The notes: generated from the sequence alone by a model not told the origin. 64,000 nucleotides of DNA from Xylophilus sp. GW821-FHT01B05 (GCA_038961845.1 CP152408.1:4154001-4218000); one strand, 5' to 3'; positions 17,849 to 26,226 are shown, counted from the first letter of the stretch. A program made the numbers and translations.

Positions 17849-18262
17849 TTAGAGCTTTATGTTAGTGCGAAGCAAGGCTGTTCTCAATTCGCGGCTAGCT
17901 GGTTTTGAAACATCTACGCCTTGAACCGCCAAGTCGAACTGTGAGCCAGGCCTGATGCTGGTTGGGAGTATTTTTTTTAGGGGATTCGTGGTGGGGTACT
18001 TGCCATCAGCAGGACACATGCGAACGGAAAACCCGAATTCGTCGAGTACACCTTTCGCGTACAACTCCGCCAAATGCTGAAACGACACGAATGTCGAGAA
18101 TTTCACTTCTTTAACCCCTGGCTCGCGGATGCTACGAACGATCTCAAATTTACCAAGGCTATCTCGTTGTGTGTTCGTAAAGGGATGCACAAAAAACGTC
18201 CCACGAAGTCCTCCCTTTTGGGACGCCAGCGTGTGCTCGACGGCGATATCAGTTAACAGCAT
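17849..18262 (-). CDS. Hypothetical protein, 137 residues
   Basis: The protein is not recognised. The ATG at 18262 (MLLTDIAVEHTLASQ) is chosen because AAGGA precedes it by eight bases; an in-frame start further upstream lacks support. The protein has mixed alpha/beta composition with no signal peptide or membrane segment, and a central stretch EIVRSIREPGVKEVKFSTF. It is followed after nine bases by the 69-residue gene. The pair is bounded by the receiver gene on one side and an IS630-like MITE on the other, and base composition suggests acquired DNA. Confidence 0.6.
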   Translation of the reverse strand: MLLTDIAVEHTLASQKGGLRGTFFVHPFTNTQRDSLGKFEIVRSIREPGVKEVKFSTFVSFQHLAELYAKGVLDEFGFSVRMCPADGKYPTTNPLKKILPTSIRPGSQFDLAVQGVDVSKPASRELRTALLRTNIKL

Positions 18263-18354
18263 GTTGTTTTCCTTGTGATTCAATAAGCCACAGCTGATCC
18301 AGCCACATTGGCCTCCATCACACCCCAAAGTTTCCGCTCGGGATTTTCAAACTA

Positions 18355-18512
18355 GTGTCGCGTCAAGTGTGATGTGACGGGAGTGCGCGAAGCCATCGGC
18401 GTGCAGCGCAAGGCGTAGGCCGCAGCCCAGGCTGAAGCCTGGGCAAGGACTGCAACGCGGCGATGCGCGGTGAGGGCAAGTGCACGCCGGCAGATCATGC
18501 TTGACGCGACAC
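18355..18512. mobile_element. MITE with IS630/Tc1-like ends, complete copy
   Basis: A 158-bp non-coding element. Perfect 13-bp terminal inverted repeats GTGTCGCGTCAAG (18355-18367) and CTTGACGCGACAC (18500-18512) are flanked on both sides by TA within CTAG. The outer GTGTC bases match the ends of the IS630-family element at 21374-24009, which also targets CTAG, so a related transposase could mobilise it. An internal hairpin GCCCAGG-CTGAAG-CCTGGGC lies near 18424-18443. A partial copy is at 24012-24080. 18263-18354 holds nothing I recognise. Confidence 0.75.
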
Positions 18513-18730
18513 TAGGCCGCAGGGGAGTCGATGCCTCTTGAGATACGAAGCGTTCGACATTGGCGCCGCTCACCTTGCCGGAAGGGACTGTATGGTTTGC
18601 ATATGGCGAATTGTGGCAACGAAACGAAGGGCTGCTTGTGGCCGAAAGCGAAAGCTCACCGCGCCAAGCTTGGGCCTCAACTTTCAAAAAGTGCCCTCTC
18701 CCCGCCAACGCTTCAAACTCACAACCCGAG
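18513..18730. other. Intergenic stretch without recognisable gene
   Basis: About 220 bases lie between the MITE and the 3' end of argC. Short open frames are present in several phases but none has a credible start, family resemblance or neighbour logic. It may be remnant sequence of the island. Confidence 0.4.
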
Positions 18731-19648
18731 CTACAAAGCCCCCGCCATCAAGCGCAGGTTCTGCACAGCCGCACCCGCCGCCCCCTTGCCCAGATTATCG
18801 AGAACCGCGCTCAAGACGATCTGGCCTGTGCGTTCATTGCATGCAACGGCCAGACTCATGTCGTTCGAGCCGTTGTGGACTTGCGGGTCCAGCTCGGTCA
18901 TGGGCGCGTCGCAAGACATCGGCAGCACACGCACATGCGCCGCATCGCGGTACCGCTCCGCAAGGCATTCGTGGATGCGCGCGCCAGAAGCATAGGCGGG
19001 AAGCATCCTCGCGTGCAGCCCAATGGTGAGCACGATGCCCTGCCGGTAGCTACCGTAGGCTGGCACGAAGAGGGGCCGCTGCGCCAAGCCGGCGTAGGTC
19101 TCGATCTCCGGCACGTGCTTGTGCTCGAGTGCCAGGCCGTAGACCTTCAGCGAATGTGCCGCAGCCCCAGCCTCATACGCTTCTGCCCCCGCCCTGCCCT
19201 GGCCCGAATAGCCTGAGACGGCGTGGATGACGAGCGGATAGTCGGCGGGCAACAGGCCCGCATCCGTCAGCGGCCGCAGCAGGGCGACCGCGGCGGTGGG
19301 ATAACAGCCCGGATTGGTAACCCGCAGTGCCGAGGCGATGCGTTCGCCTTGCCGCGCATTGAGTTCCGGCAGGCCGTAGACCCAGCCCGGGCTGGTGCGG
19401 TGGGCCGAGCTGGCGTCTATGACACGCACGGCAGGGTTGTCGATCATTGCCACCGCGTCGCGCGCGGCGGCATCGGGCAGGCAAAGGATGGCGATGTCGC
19501 TCTCGTTGAGCGCAGCCCGGCGGGCAACCGCATCCTTGCGCAGGTTTGCAGGCAGTGTGCGGATGCGGAATTCCCCGCCCCGCAGGCGGTTCTGCAGGTC
19601 AAGGCCGGTGGTGCCCTGGTCGCCGTCGATAAAGATATTGAGGTCCAT
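18731..19648 (-). CDS. argC: N-acetyl-gamma-glutamyl-phosphate reductase, type 2 (ArgC)
   Basis: This is a 305-residue NADPH-dependent reductase that converts N-acetylglutamyl phosphate to the semialdehyde in arginine synthesis. The short type 2 form is recognised by [13 protein letters not shown] at the nucleotide site, catalytic C115 in [12 protein letters not shown] and [13 protein letters not shown]. The ATG at 19648 is preferred with AGGA upstream; a TTG nine bases earlier is possible. No other arginine gene is nearby. It is divergent from a LysR regulator and lies inside the accretion zone, so it may be an extra or specialised copy. Confidence 0.88.
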   Translation of the reverse strand: MDLNIFIDGDQGTTGLDLQNRLRGGEFRIRTLPANLRKDAVARRAALNESDIAILCLPDAAARDAVAMIDNPAVRVIDASSAHRTSPGWVYGLPELNARQGERIASALRVTNPGCYPTAAVALLRPLTDAGLLPADYPLVIHAVSGYSGQGRAGAEAYEAGAAAHSLKVYGLALEHKHVPEIETYAGLAQRPLFVPAYGSYRQGIVLTIGLHARMLPAYASGARIHECLAERYRDAAHVRVLPMSCDAPMTELDPQVHNGSNDMSLAVACNERTGQIVLSAVLDNLGKGAAGAAVQNLRLMAGAL

Positions 19649-19730
19649 AGAGCGCAATCCTAGGGATACGACCTCGATAGCTCCAGCTAAATATATGGAA
19701 CCCAGGATTAAGAAAAGTTAAATTAGCGGC

Positions 19731-20621
19731 ATGCGTGAACTAAGCCTTGACCATCTGCGCACCCTTGTCGCCATTGCCGACCTTGGGTCCCTGGCCAATG
19801 CCGCGCGCGCCCTTCACCTGGCCGCTCCCACCGTCACCGTTCAGATCGCAGAACTGGAGTCGCGCCTGGGTGGCCAGTTGCTCGTGCGCGGTCGGGGGCC
19901 CGCGCAGGCGACCGCCTTGGGGGAGCAGTTCATCGCGCGCGCCCGCAGGCTGCTGGCAGACGCGGACGACGCAGTGGAAGACGTTCGACGTCAGCTCGCC
20001 GGCCAAACAGGCCGCGTGCGGGTGGGTGCCTCGACGGGCGCCATTGCACATCTGCTGCCGCCCGCGCTCGAACGTCTTGCCCGCAAGCATCCCGGCATCG
20101 ACGTGAACGTGCAGGTGCTGACCTCCAACGACAGCATGGCCCGGCTCGCCGCAGGAAGCCTGGACCTGGCAGTGGTGGCGCTGCCGCAGGCGCCCGTACG
20201 CGGCGTTCATGTCACGCCCCTGCGGCGCGAGGCTGTCGTCGCCTTTCTGCCGGCGGCCTGGAAAGCCCCCAGGCGGCTGACTCCGCGGTGGCTGGCCCAG
20301 CGCCCGCTGATCATGAACGACTCCTCCACACGTCTCTACCGGCAGACCGCGGAATGGTTCTCTGCAGCGGGCGTGCATTGCCGCCCGCGCATCGAGCTCA
20401 ACTACAACGATGCGATCAAAACACTGGTCGCCGCGGGCTACGGCGCGGCCTTGCTGCCAGAGGAATCGCACGAGCCCGAGCGTGATCCCCGCATCGCCGT
20501 GCGCCCGCTCAGCCCGACTCTATGGCGGCAGTTGGGTCTCGCGGTCAGCGACCGGGGCGCCAGCGGACCGACACGTTTCGTTTTGGAGGCGCTGCTGCCT
20601 GAGAGGGGTTCGGCTACTTAA
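19731..20621 (+). CDS. LysR-family transcriptional regulator (divergent from argC)
   Basis: This is a 296-residue LysR-type regulator with an N-terminal winged helix (residues 3-62, LDHLRTLVAIADLGSLANAARALHLAAPTVT) and a C-terminal periplasmic-binding-like effector domain (about 88-290). It is transcribed away from argC across an 82-bp gap, the classic arrangement for control of the divergent neighbour, so regulation of argC is inferred. The final DNA is followed at once by a fragment of the receiver gene. Confidence 0.88.
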   Translation: MRELSLDHLRTLVAIADLGSLANAARALHLAAPTVTVQIAELESRLGGQLLVRGRGPAQATALGEQFIARARRLLADADDAVEDVRRQLAGQTGRVRVGASTGAIAHLLPPALERLARKHPGIDVNVQVLTSNDSMARLAAGSLDLAVVALPQAPVRGVHVTPLRREAVVAFLPAAWKAPRRLTPRWLAQRPLIMNDSSTRLYRQTAEWFSAAGVHCRPRIELNYNDAIKTLVAAGYGAALLPEESHEPERDPRIAVRPLSPTLWRQLGLAVSDRGASGPTRFVLEALLPERGSAT

Positions 20622-20628
20622 GGCAGTG

Positions 20629-20709
20629 CCAGGCGCAGACGCGGTGTTCAGCAAGGCTTCGGAGATTGAGGCGCTGGTGGCTTACTGCCAAGGGCCGGGC
20701 TTAGGCTGA
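20629..20709 (+). pseudogene. 3' fragment of a single-domain response regulator gene
   Basis: The reading GADAVFSKASEIEALVAYC corresponds to the C-terminus of the receiver at 16975-17358 (GADAVFDKASEIEALVGYC). At the DNA level 52 of 59 bases match between 17281-17339 and 20641-20699. There is no start or receiver core, and the fragment directly follows the LysR stop. It is best read as a remnant left by duplication or by insertion of the argC-lysR segment. Confidence 0.75.
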
Positions 20710-20940
20710 CACGCTAGGCCCGGAAGCCTCGGGTTCTCGATGAGCGGATTGATCGCTTTCATCAGCGCCGAAATTTTTCGACTTCAACGCAACGACGCAA
20801 TGCATCTGTTCGTAGTCCCAAGCGCCGCCACGGTCCAAGCATTTGTCTATGGACACTTCGCGCACAAGCCAAACGCTCGCGCCAACCAATGCGGCGGTAA
20901 CAAGCCCCAAGGCAATTCCAATTCGCAATTGCGTGCTCAT
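20701..20940 (-). CDS. Small single-pass membrane protein of unknown function
   Basis: This is a 79-residue protein with one hydrophobic segment near the N-terminus (about residues 7-26, IGIALGLVTAALVGASVWLV) and a polar tail containing CLDRGGAWDYEQMHC, a two-cysteine loop resembling small uncharacterised membrane proteins of beta-proteobacteria. Its 3' end overlaps the receiver fragment by nine bases on the other strand. It sits 37 bp downstream of the DUF6176-like gene on the same strand. Function is unknown. Confidence 0.6.
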   Translation of the reverse strand: MSTQLRIGIALGLVTAALVGASVWLVREVSIDKCLDRGGAWDYEQMHCVVALKSKNFGADESDQSAHREPEASGPSVSA

Positions 20941-20977
20941 GGTGGAGGCTTACTCGTAGCCAACTACCGTCACCACC

Positions 20978-21313
20978 TCAACCCCGCCGAAGGTCCACCA
21001 GCAGTTCAAGCTTCTCAACACCCGCCCAGGTCTCACGCTTGAATGCCCGGTGGTACCGGTCAATCTCGCTGATGGATGCCAGGGCAACCCGCTGGGCCGT
21101 CTCGATGGAGGCTGCGCGCATGTAATAGATGAGGAAGTCGCCCTGCTCGGTCGATTCGAGAAATACCGACTCTATGCTGACACCCTCGACCTCCAGGCTC
21201 TTGAGAGCCTGATCGCGATGGGCCGCAAGATGGGCCGCCCATTCGCGTACTCGCGCCAGAGAGTCGGCGCGCAAGCGCACGCGAGCGCATACGGGTGTGT
21301 CGACGGAGTCCAT
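20978..21313 (-). CDS. DUF6176-like protein (intact copy)
   Basis: This is a 111-residue cytoplasmic alpha/beta protein resembling the DUF6176 family: VESVSIES-type strands, ESTEQGDFLIYYMRA, and ISEIDRYHRAFKRETW. It has no membrane segment. A 229-bp stretch covering residues 38 to the stop recurs with 8 mismatches at 26343-26571, where only the C-terminal two thirds is left. It lies just outside the IS630 element. Function is unknown; the family name is from memory of the sequence pattern. Confidence 0.65.
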   Translation of the reverse strand: MDSVDTPVCARVRLRADSLARVREWAAHLAAHRDQALKSLEVEGVSIESVFLESTEQGDFLIYYMRAASIETAQRVALASISEIDRYHRAFKRETWAGVEKLELLVDLRRG

Positions 21314-21370
21314 GGCGACCCATGTTAGTTGGCAATTGGCCTAGCTCCCAATTTCGACGTTCATTGGGTT

Positions 21371-22456
21371 CTAGTGTCCTGAGTTAGAAGTTCGCAAGCA
21401 AAATCGCTCGATGCTGGCGAGGATGTCATCAGCGGACTTGGTCCAGTGGAAGGGCTTGGGGTCCGCGTTGTGGATGTCCAGGTACTGCTTGATCGCCTGC
21501 TCGAGCTGGCGCGTCGATCGATGGGTGCCGCGGCGGATGCACTTCTCGGTGAGCGTTGCGAACCAGCGCTCAACCTGATTGAGCCAGGATGCCGAGGTGG
21601 GCGTGAAGTGCACATGGAACCTCGGATGACGCGCAAACCAGTTGCGAATCGTCTGCGTCTTGTGCGTGCCGTAGTTGTCCATCACGAGGTGCACGTCCAG
21701 CCCGCTGGGGACGTTGGCCTCCACGGTGCGCAGGAACTGCAGGAATTCGCTGCTGCGGTGACGCCGGTGCAAATCGCCTATAACTTCGCCGGTCGCAATG
21801 TCCAGGGCCGCAAACAAGGTCGTGGTGCCATGGCGCATGTAGTCGTGCGTTCTGCGCTCAGGAATGCCTGAGGCCAACGGCAGCACCGGCTGGGTGCGGT
21901 CCAGCGCCTGGATCTGGCTCTTCTCGTCCACGCACAGGACCATGGCCTTGAGGGGCGGGTCCAGGTACAGGCCCACGATGTCGCGCACCTTCTCCACGAA
22001 TAGCGGGTCGCTGGAGAGCTTGAACGTCTCCTGGCGATGGGGTTGCAATCCGAAAGCGCGCCAGATGCGCGAGACGGCCGTCTGTGACAACCCGGCAGCG
22101 CTCGCCATGGTGCGCGTGCTCCAGTGCGTGGCCCCTTCGGGAATTGACTCTAGCGTGCGAGCGATCACCGCATCGACACGTGCGTCATCGATGCTACGCG
22201 GTGCGCCGGTGCGGGGCGCATCCAGCAGCCCCTCCAGGCGCTGCTCAACGAAGCGCGCTCGCCACTTGGAAACCGTCTGGGGCGTGACCCGCTGGCGAGC
22301 GGCTACCGCCTTGTTCTCCATCCCCTCGGCGCAGCCCAGCACGATGCGCGCTCGCAAAGCAAGAGCCTGCGCTGTCTTGCGCCGCAGGGTCCATGCCGTG
22401 AGTTGTGCGCGCTCCGCCTCGCTGAGCACCAGTTCGCTCTTCGGTCTGCCTCTCAT
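21371..22456 (-). CDS. IS630-family transposase
   Basis: This is a 361-residue transposase. An N-terminal helix-turn-helix/Homeodomain-like region (residues 20-140) precedes a DDE catalytic core with D177 (LCVDEKSQ), D260 (LVMDNYGTH) and E296 (WLNQVERWF). The ATG at 22456 (MRGRPKSEL) is chosen; an in-frame start nine codons earlier is possible. The TAG stop is completed by the flanking TA duplication plus the next G (21371-21373), so the gene ends outside the element proper. The frame is intact, but the element's distal terminal repeat is split by an IS701 insertion. Confidence 0.9.
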   Translation of the reverse strand: MRGRPKSELVLSEAERAQLTAWTLRRKTAQALALRARIVLGCAEGMENKAVAARQRVTPQTVSKWRARFVEQRLEGLLDAPRTGAPRSIDDARVDAVIARTLESIPEGATHWSTRTMASAAGLSQTAVSRIWRAFGLQPHRQETFKLSSDPLFVEKVRDIVGLYLDPPLKAMVLCVDEKSQIQALDRTQPVLPLASGIPERRTHDYMRHGTTTLFAALDIATGEVIGDLHRRHRSSEFLQFLRTVEANVPSGLDVHLVMDNYGTHKTQTIRNWFARHPRFHVHFTPTSASWLNQVERWFATLTEKCIRRGTHRSTRQLEQAIKQYLDIHNADPKPFHWTKSADDILASIERFCLRTSNSGH

Positions 22457-22526
22457 CGTCACCTCGTCGTGTCTGCACACCACTCGAATGAGCGATCCTA
22501 GCCGCGATAGTTCAATGAACTTCTAA

Positions 22527-23995
22527 TCTTACTGTGTCACAAGAGTAGCTTTGCGCTTGCCCTTCCGCAGCAGGGGCACTGGCCGAGACGAGCGATCAGC
22601 TGATAGCTCAGTCGATGGCGCAGTGTAGTGATCGACGTCGGCACGTGGCGCTGCGCGCGCAGGACTGCCGCGGGGGACGTAATCCTCGGGAAGGGCAGGC
22701 ACTTGGCGTTCGATGAAGTTTTTTTTACCGCCGACAGACTTGTCGGCGACGAGGCGTTCAGCCATGAGGAACCCGTAGGCCGCGATGCTCAAGGCGGCAT
22801 GGTGGTGAAACCCCCGCCACCCTCGGCCCTCATAGTGGCCGAGACCGAAGTCCTGCTTCAGATCCTGGTAGTCGCGCTCGATGCGCCAACGCTGATGGGC
22901 AACGTCGACCAAGTCGTTGATCGGCGTGTCTTCTGGCATTGTGGACAGGAAGTACTTGCTCGGCTCAACGTCGCTTGCTGGCCACTCGATGAGCAGCCAC
23001 TGCTCGGGACGCAGGCGTGCCTTGCCCGTATTGCCGCCGGCGTGGCGCACTCGCACGGCCGCAAAGCGGCCGTTCAATGTGTCGTTGGTTCCCTCGCGCC
23101 AACTGATGTCCTGGAACGCTCGGCTTGGCAGGGACTGCGCCAATGCCTTGACGCTCATGGGCTGTAGCGCTGCCGTTCGCCTGGGCATCACTGGCGGCCG
23201 GCCCATGCCGCTGTAAGGCTTGGGTGGCAGCGGCTGAACGCCAGGCGGCCAGACCACGACGGCAGATGTGATACCTACCGCATAGAGCAAGCCCATATCG
23301 CTGAGTGCCTGACGAAAAGCGTTGTCCACGCCGTAGCCAGCATCGGCCAGCACGCAGTGGCGGGGTGCACCTTCGTCCAGCAACGTGCGCAATTGCTGCA
23401 GCGCGATCTGCGTCTTCGTGGCGAAACGAACCTCCTCGGGAACGCCAGCCTTGGCGCGGCGTTCAACATCTGCCGCCCAGTCCTCGGGCAGGTACAGCTG
23501 CCAAGCCACGGGCAGGCTGCCCTGTTTGCTTGCAAGCGAGATGCTCACGGCCACTTGGCAGTTGTCCTGTTTGCCCAGCATCCCGCAGTACTGACGAGTG
23601 ACCCCGACCGAGTGGCGACCCTTCTTCGGGAACCCGGTGTCGTCGATGATCCACCAGCCACCCTGACTGAAGTCCATCCTGGGCATCACCCACTGGCACA
23701 CCCGCCGCAGCATCTGCGTGTCAGACCAGTCGGCCTTGGCCACGAAGTGGTGCAGTGCTTGGTGCCGCGCGCTGGCATGCGTCGGATCCACCCGCGCGGC
23801 CATGGGCTCTACGCTCTTGCGCGACAAGGGAAGCATCAGGCCCGTGCAGTACCCACGAAGGCCTGCGTGCCGATCCGTGTGACCCAAGCCTGCGCTCAGG
23901 TGCTCCAGGTAGCTATCGAAGCGCTCGACTGCATTCATCAATCCTCCGGTGCGAAGACTAGAGGATCGCATTATTTCATTTATGACACAGTAAGA
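22527..23995 (-). mobile_element. IS701-family insertion sequence
   Basis: A 1,469-bp element with 13-bp terminal inverted repeats TCTTACTGTGTCA (22527-22539) and TGACACAGTAAGA (23983-23995). It is flanked by a 4-bp target duplication CTAA at 22523-22526 and 23996-23999, fitting the YTAR target typical of the family. It carries a single intact transposase gene and has inserted into the terminal repeat of the IS630 element. Confidence 0.9.
22529..23938 (-). CDS. IS701-family transposase
   Basis: This is a 469-residue DDE transposase of the IS4-like superfamily. The first acidic residue lies in WWIIDDTGFPKKG, the second in HCVLADAGYG and the glutamate in the YREK-like region RWRIERDYQDLKQDFGLGHYEGRGWRGFHHH, read here across its conserved positions only. 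The ATG at 23938 (MNAVERFDSY) is chosen over an in-frame start eleven codons earlier. The TAA stop lies within the terminal repeat of the element. The gene has no frameshift and the element looks recent. Confidence 0.9.
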   Translation of the reverse strand: MNAVERFDSYLEHLSAGLGHTDRHAGLRGYCTGLMLPLSRKSVEPMAARVDPTHASARHQALHHFVAKADWSDTQMLRRVCQWVMPRMDFSQGGWWIIDDTGFPKKGRHSVGVTRQYCGMLGKQDNCQVAVSISLASKQGSLPVAWQLYLPEDWAADVERRAKAGVPEEVRFATKTQIALQQLRTLLDEGAPRHCVLADAGYGVDNAFRQALSDMGLLYAVGITSAVVVWPPGVQPLPPKPYSGMGRPPVMPRRTAALQPMSVKALAQSLPSRAFQDISWREGTNDTLNGRFAAVRVRHAGGNTGKARLRPEQWLLIEWPASDVEPSKYFLSTMPEDTPINDLVDVAHQRWRIERDYQDLKQDFGLGHYEGRGWRGFHHHAALSIAAYGFLMAERLVADKSVGGKKNFIERQVPALPEDYVPRGSPARAAPRADVDHYTAPSTELSADRSSRPVPLLRKGKRKATLVTQ

Positions 23996-24011
23996 CTAAC
24001 CCGGGACACTA

Positions 24012-24080
24012 GTGTCGCGTCAGGTGTGATGCGAGATGTGTGCGAAGCCATCGACGTGCGGCGCAAGGCATAGGCCGCCT
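24012..24080. mobile_element. Partial copy of the MITE at 18355-18512
   Basis: GTGTCGCGTCAGG followed by about 60 bases aligns with the left half of the complete MITE (about 80 percent identity, including GCGAAGCCATCG and GCGCAAGGC). The right half and right terminal repeat are absent. It shares its TA with the right end of the IS630 element and lies just 3' of the NMT1-like gene. Confidence 0.7.
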
Positions 24081-24099
24081 GCACCTGGACCCGCCAGCG

Positions 24100-25092
24100 T
24101 CACCGTGCGAGCGCCAGAGAACGCACACGTTCCGAGGGCGGAGGCAGAAAACGATCGTCGAACAGGCTTGCCGGGCTGGGAAGGAAGGCAAGCGCTTTGG
24201 CGCGAGCCATCAGATCGATGGTCTGCGCAAGGCGCGCCATGTCCACTGCTCCGATTCCCCGCACCGAGCCTTCTGTATGGGCCATCTCAAGCGCGAGCGT
24301 TCCTGCAAGCCGCTCACGGTTGGCAACGCGGTCGATCGAGGGGTTTCGCCTGACCACAGCGTCCACGGCAGCTTCGATGTCGGCAACGGCATCCACCACG
24401 CCGCGGTTCACCGCCCGCACCAGTCCCGCGACGACTGATGGATGGTTGCGCAGCAAGGTCGGCGTCACCATCACGGCGGCGCCGTACAGCGAAGGGACGT
24501 GGTGCTGCCACTCGAAATGGCGCAACGCGGTGTCAGGGTCAAGGCCGGCTTCGATCGTCTGCGCCCGGATCGTGTTGACGAAGCCGAACAGACCGTCCCA
24601 GCGCCCCTCAAGCATCAGCGGCACGAGCTCACGATGCGGCAGGTCTGACACCTCGATCTTCACACGGGACGCATCGATGCCGCACGCCGCACAAAACTCG
24701 GGAAACATGCGCCAGGCCGCGTCGTTCGGGTGAGTGACCAGCGACAAGCCCACCAGATCCGCCGGGCAAAGGCTTGTGCCGGCAGCGGGCACCGCGATGG
24801 TGTAAGGCGAGCGGTTGTGCATCGCAAACACGCCTACCGGCGCCTCTGCGGGGTGGGCCGCGGCCCACTCGACGAGGGCATTCATATCCCCGTAGCCCAC
24901 GTCGTAGGCGCCCGCCATCAGCTTGGGAACCGCGTTCGCCAACGTGTCCCCCTCCGTGAACTCGACCTCCAGGCCTTCCTCGCGGAAATAGCCGCGATCG
25001 TCGGCCAGAAAAAACCAGGCCTGCGGCCCCGAATAGAAGGTGTTCAGTATGAAGCGCAGCCGCACTGGCGCGCCCATCGGTGATGCGGACAT
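24100..25092 (-). CDS. NMT1/THI5-like ABC transporter substrate-binding protein, no visible signal peptide
   Basis: This is a 330-residue protein of the NMT1/SsuA-like fold: LRFILNTFYSGPQAWFFLADDRGYFREEG at the first lobe (seen in its conserved positions), VEFTEGDTLANAVPKLMAGAYDVGYGD for the cleft, and SLVTHPNDAAW. The ATG at 25092 has GGAGAGG just upstream. The usual signal peptide is missing: the protein starts MSASPMGAPVRLRF, and upstream codons add no hydrophobic stretch. No permease or ATPase gene is adjacent. Its 3' side is cut off by a MITE fragment and the nested IS elements, which may have removed partners. Confidence 0.75.
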   Translation of the reverse strand: MSASPMGAPVRLRFILNTFYSGPQAWFFLADDRGYFREEGLEVEFTEGDTLANAVPKLMAGAYDVGYGDMNALVEWAAAHPAEAPVGVFAMHNRSPYTIAVPAAGTSLCPADLVGLSLVTHPNDAAWRMFPEFCAACGIDASRVKIEVSDLPHRELVPLMLEGRWDGLFGFVNTIRAQTIEAGLDPDTALRHFEWQHHVPSLYGAAVMVTPTLLRNHPSVVAGLVRAVNRGVVDAVADIEAAVDAVVRRNPSIDRVANRERLAGTLALEMAHTEGSVRGIGAVDMARLAQTIDLMARAKALAFLPSPASLFDDRFLPPPSERVRSLALAR

Positions 25093-25248
25093 GGTGGACC
25101 TCTCCAAGTCGATAGCTATTGAAAATCCTGCAAGCACAGAAGCAAAGTCCGGTCCATCGACGATGGGCCCTCCGGGCATACGGATGGCAATCTCACCGGG
25201 CTCGTTTCCTGCTACGCGGAGTCACCCCATATTGCCGTTGAGGATGCC

Positions 25249-26226
25249 ATGCCCCACTTCCGCTCTACCCGGCGCGCTGCGCTGCAGCTCCTTGCCGCTG
25301 GCGCCGCCGCTGCGGCTCTTCCGGCATTCGCCCAATGGCCTGACAAGGCCATCAAGATCATCGTCACATTCCCTCCCGGGGGCTCCAGCGATGTGCTTGC
25401 CCGCCTGATGGCTGAGCAACTGACGAAGAAGCTGGGCCAGCCTGTGGTGGTCGACAACAAGCCCGGCGCAGGCGGCACCATCGGCGGCGCGCAAGTCGTC
25501 TCGGCCGTGCCCGACGGCTACACGTTGATGCTGTCGAACACTACACCCATCGCACTCGGCCCGTTCACACTGGAGAAGCAGCCGTACGACCCGGTGGCCG
25601 GCTTCAGCCACATCGCGTACCTGGGCGCTGCACCGCTCGTCATCATGGCCAGCCAGCCGTCGGGCATCAAGACATACGCCGAGTTCGAGGCGTCCGCACG
25701 CAAGGAGGGGCACATGGATTTCGGGTCTGGCGGCCCCGGCTCAATCGGGCACATCCACGGCGAATTGCTCAAGAAGACGACGGGGATCAACATGGTGCAT
25801 GTGCCGTACCGCGGTGGCGCCCCCATGACCACCGACCTGATCGCCAACACCATTCCCATGGGCATCGACGTGATCACGTCCTATGTCCCCTTCTTCAAGA
25901 GCGGCCAGCTGGTGCCGCTGGCCGTCACCAGCACACAGCGCTCACCCCTGATGCCCGATGTTCCGACCATCGTGGAACTGAGGCAACCGAAGTTGGTGCT
26001 CGAGAACTTTTTCGGCTTGTCGGGACCTGCCAAGCTGCCTGCGGACGTCCTGACGCGGCTGAACATGGCGTGCAACGAGGTCCTCGTGATGCCGGAAATT
26101 CAGAGGAAACTGACTGAACTGGGCATCGTGGCCAAACCCGAAACCGCTGCAATGTTCAACGACTTCGTCAAGGATCAGGTGGACACCTTGGGGCCGACCG
26201 TCAAAGGGGCGGGGATCAAGCTTTAG
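25249..26226 (+). CDS. Bug-family (TctC-like) periplasmic binding protein, orphan
   Basis: This is a 325-residue tripartite-tricarboxylate-type receptor with a clear signal peptide (MPHFRSTRRAALQLLAAGAA ... PAFA-QW). Family motifs are IKIIVTFPPGGSSDVLARL, VVDNKPGAGGTIGG and VPYRGGAPMTTDL. Bug proteins are hugely amplified in Burkholderiales and often lack dedicated permeases, as here. It is divergent from the NMT1-like gene across 156 bp (25093-25248), so the two may respond to related ligands. The ligand is unknown. Confidence 0.88.
   Translation: MPHFRSTRRAALQLLAAGAAAAALPAFAQWPDKAIKIIVTFPPGGSSDVLARLMAEQLTKKLGQPVVVDNKPGAGGTIGGAQVVSAVPDGYTLMLSNTTPIALGPFTLEKQPYDPVAGFSHIAYLGAAPLVIMASQPSGIKTYAEFEASARKEGHMDFGSGGPGSIGHIHGELLKKTTGINMVHVPYRGGAPMTTDLIANTIPMGIDVITSYVPFFKSGQLVPLAVTSTQRSPLMPDVPTIVELRQPKLVLENFFGLSGPAKLPADVLTRLNMACNEVLVMPEIQRKLTELGIVAKPETAAMFNDFVKDQVDTLGPTVKGAGIKL

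Larger units (their letters stand above)
21374..24009 (-). mobile_element. IS630-family insertion sequence interrupted by an IS701-family element
   Basis: The left end GTGTCCTGAGTTAGAAGTTC (21374-21393) and the right end agree at 18 of 20 bases once the 1,473-bp IS701 insertion is removed, giving a native length of 1,163 bp. TA is duplicated at 21372-21373 and 24010-24011. The right TA directly abuts the GTGTCGCGTC end of a partial MITE. The IS701 insertion lies ten bases inside the right terminal repeat, so this copy is probably immobile. Confidence 0.85.

Noticed and set aside
18352..18708. 118-codon frame on the minus strand
   Set aside because: Half of it is translated MITE and the stop lies in the terminal repeat; the rest has no recognisable content.
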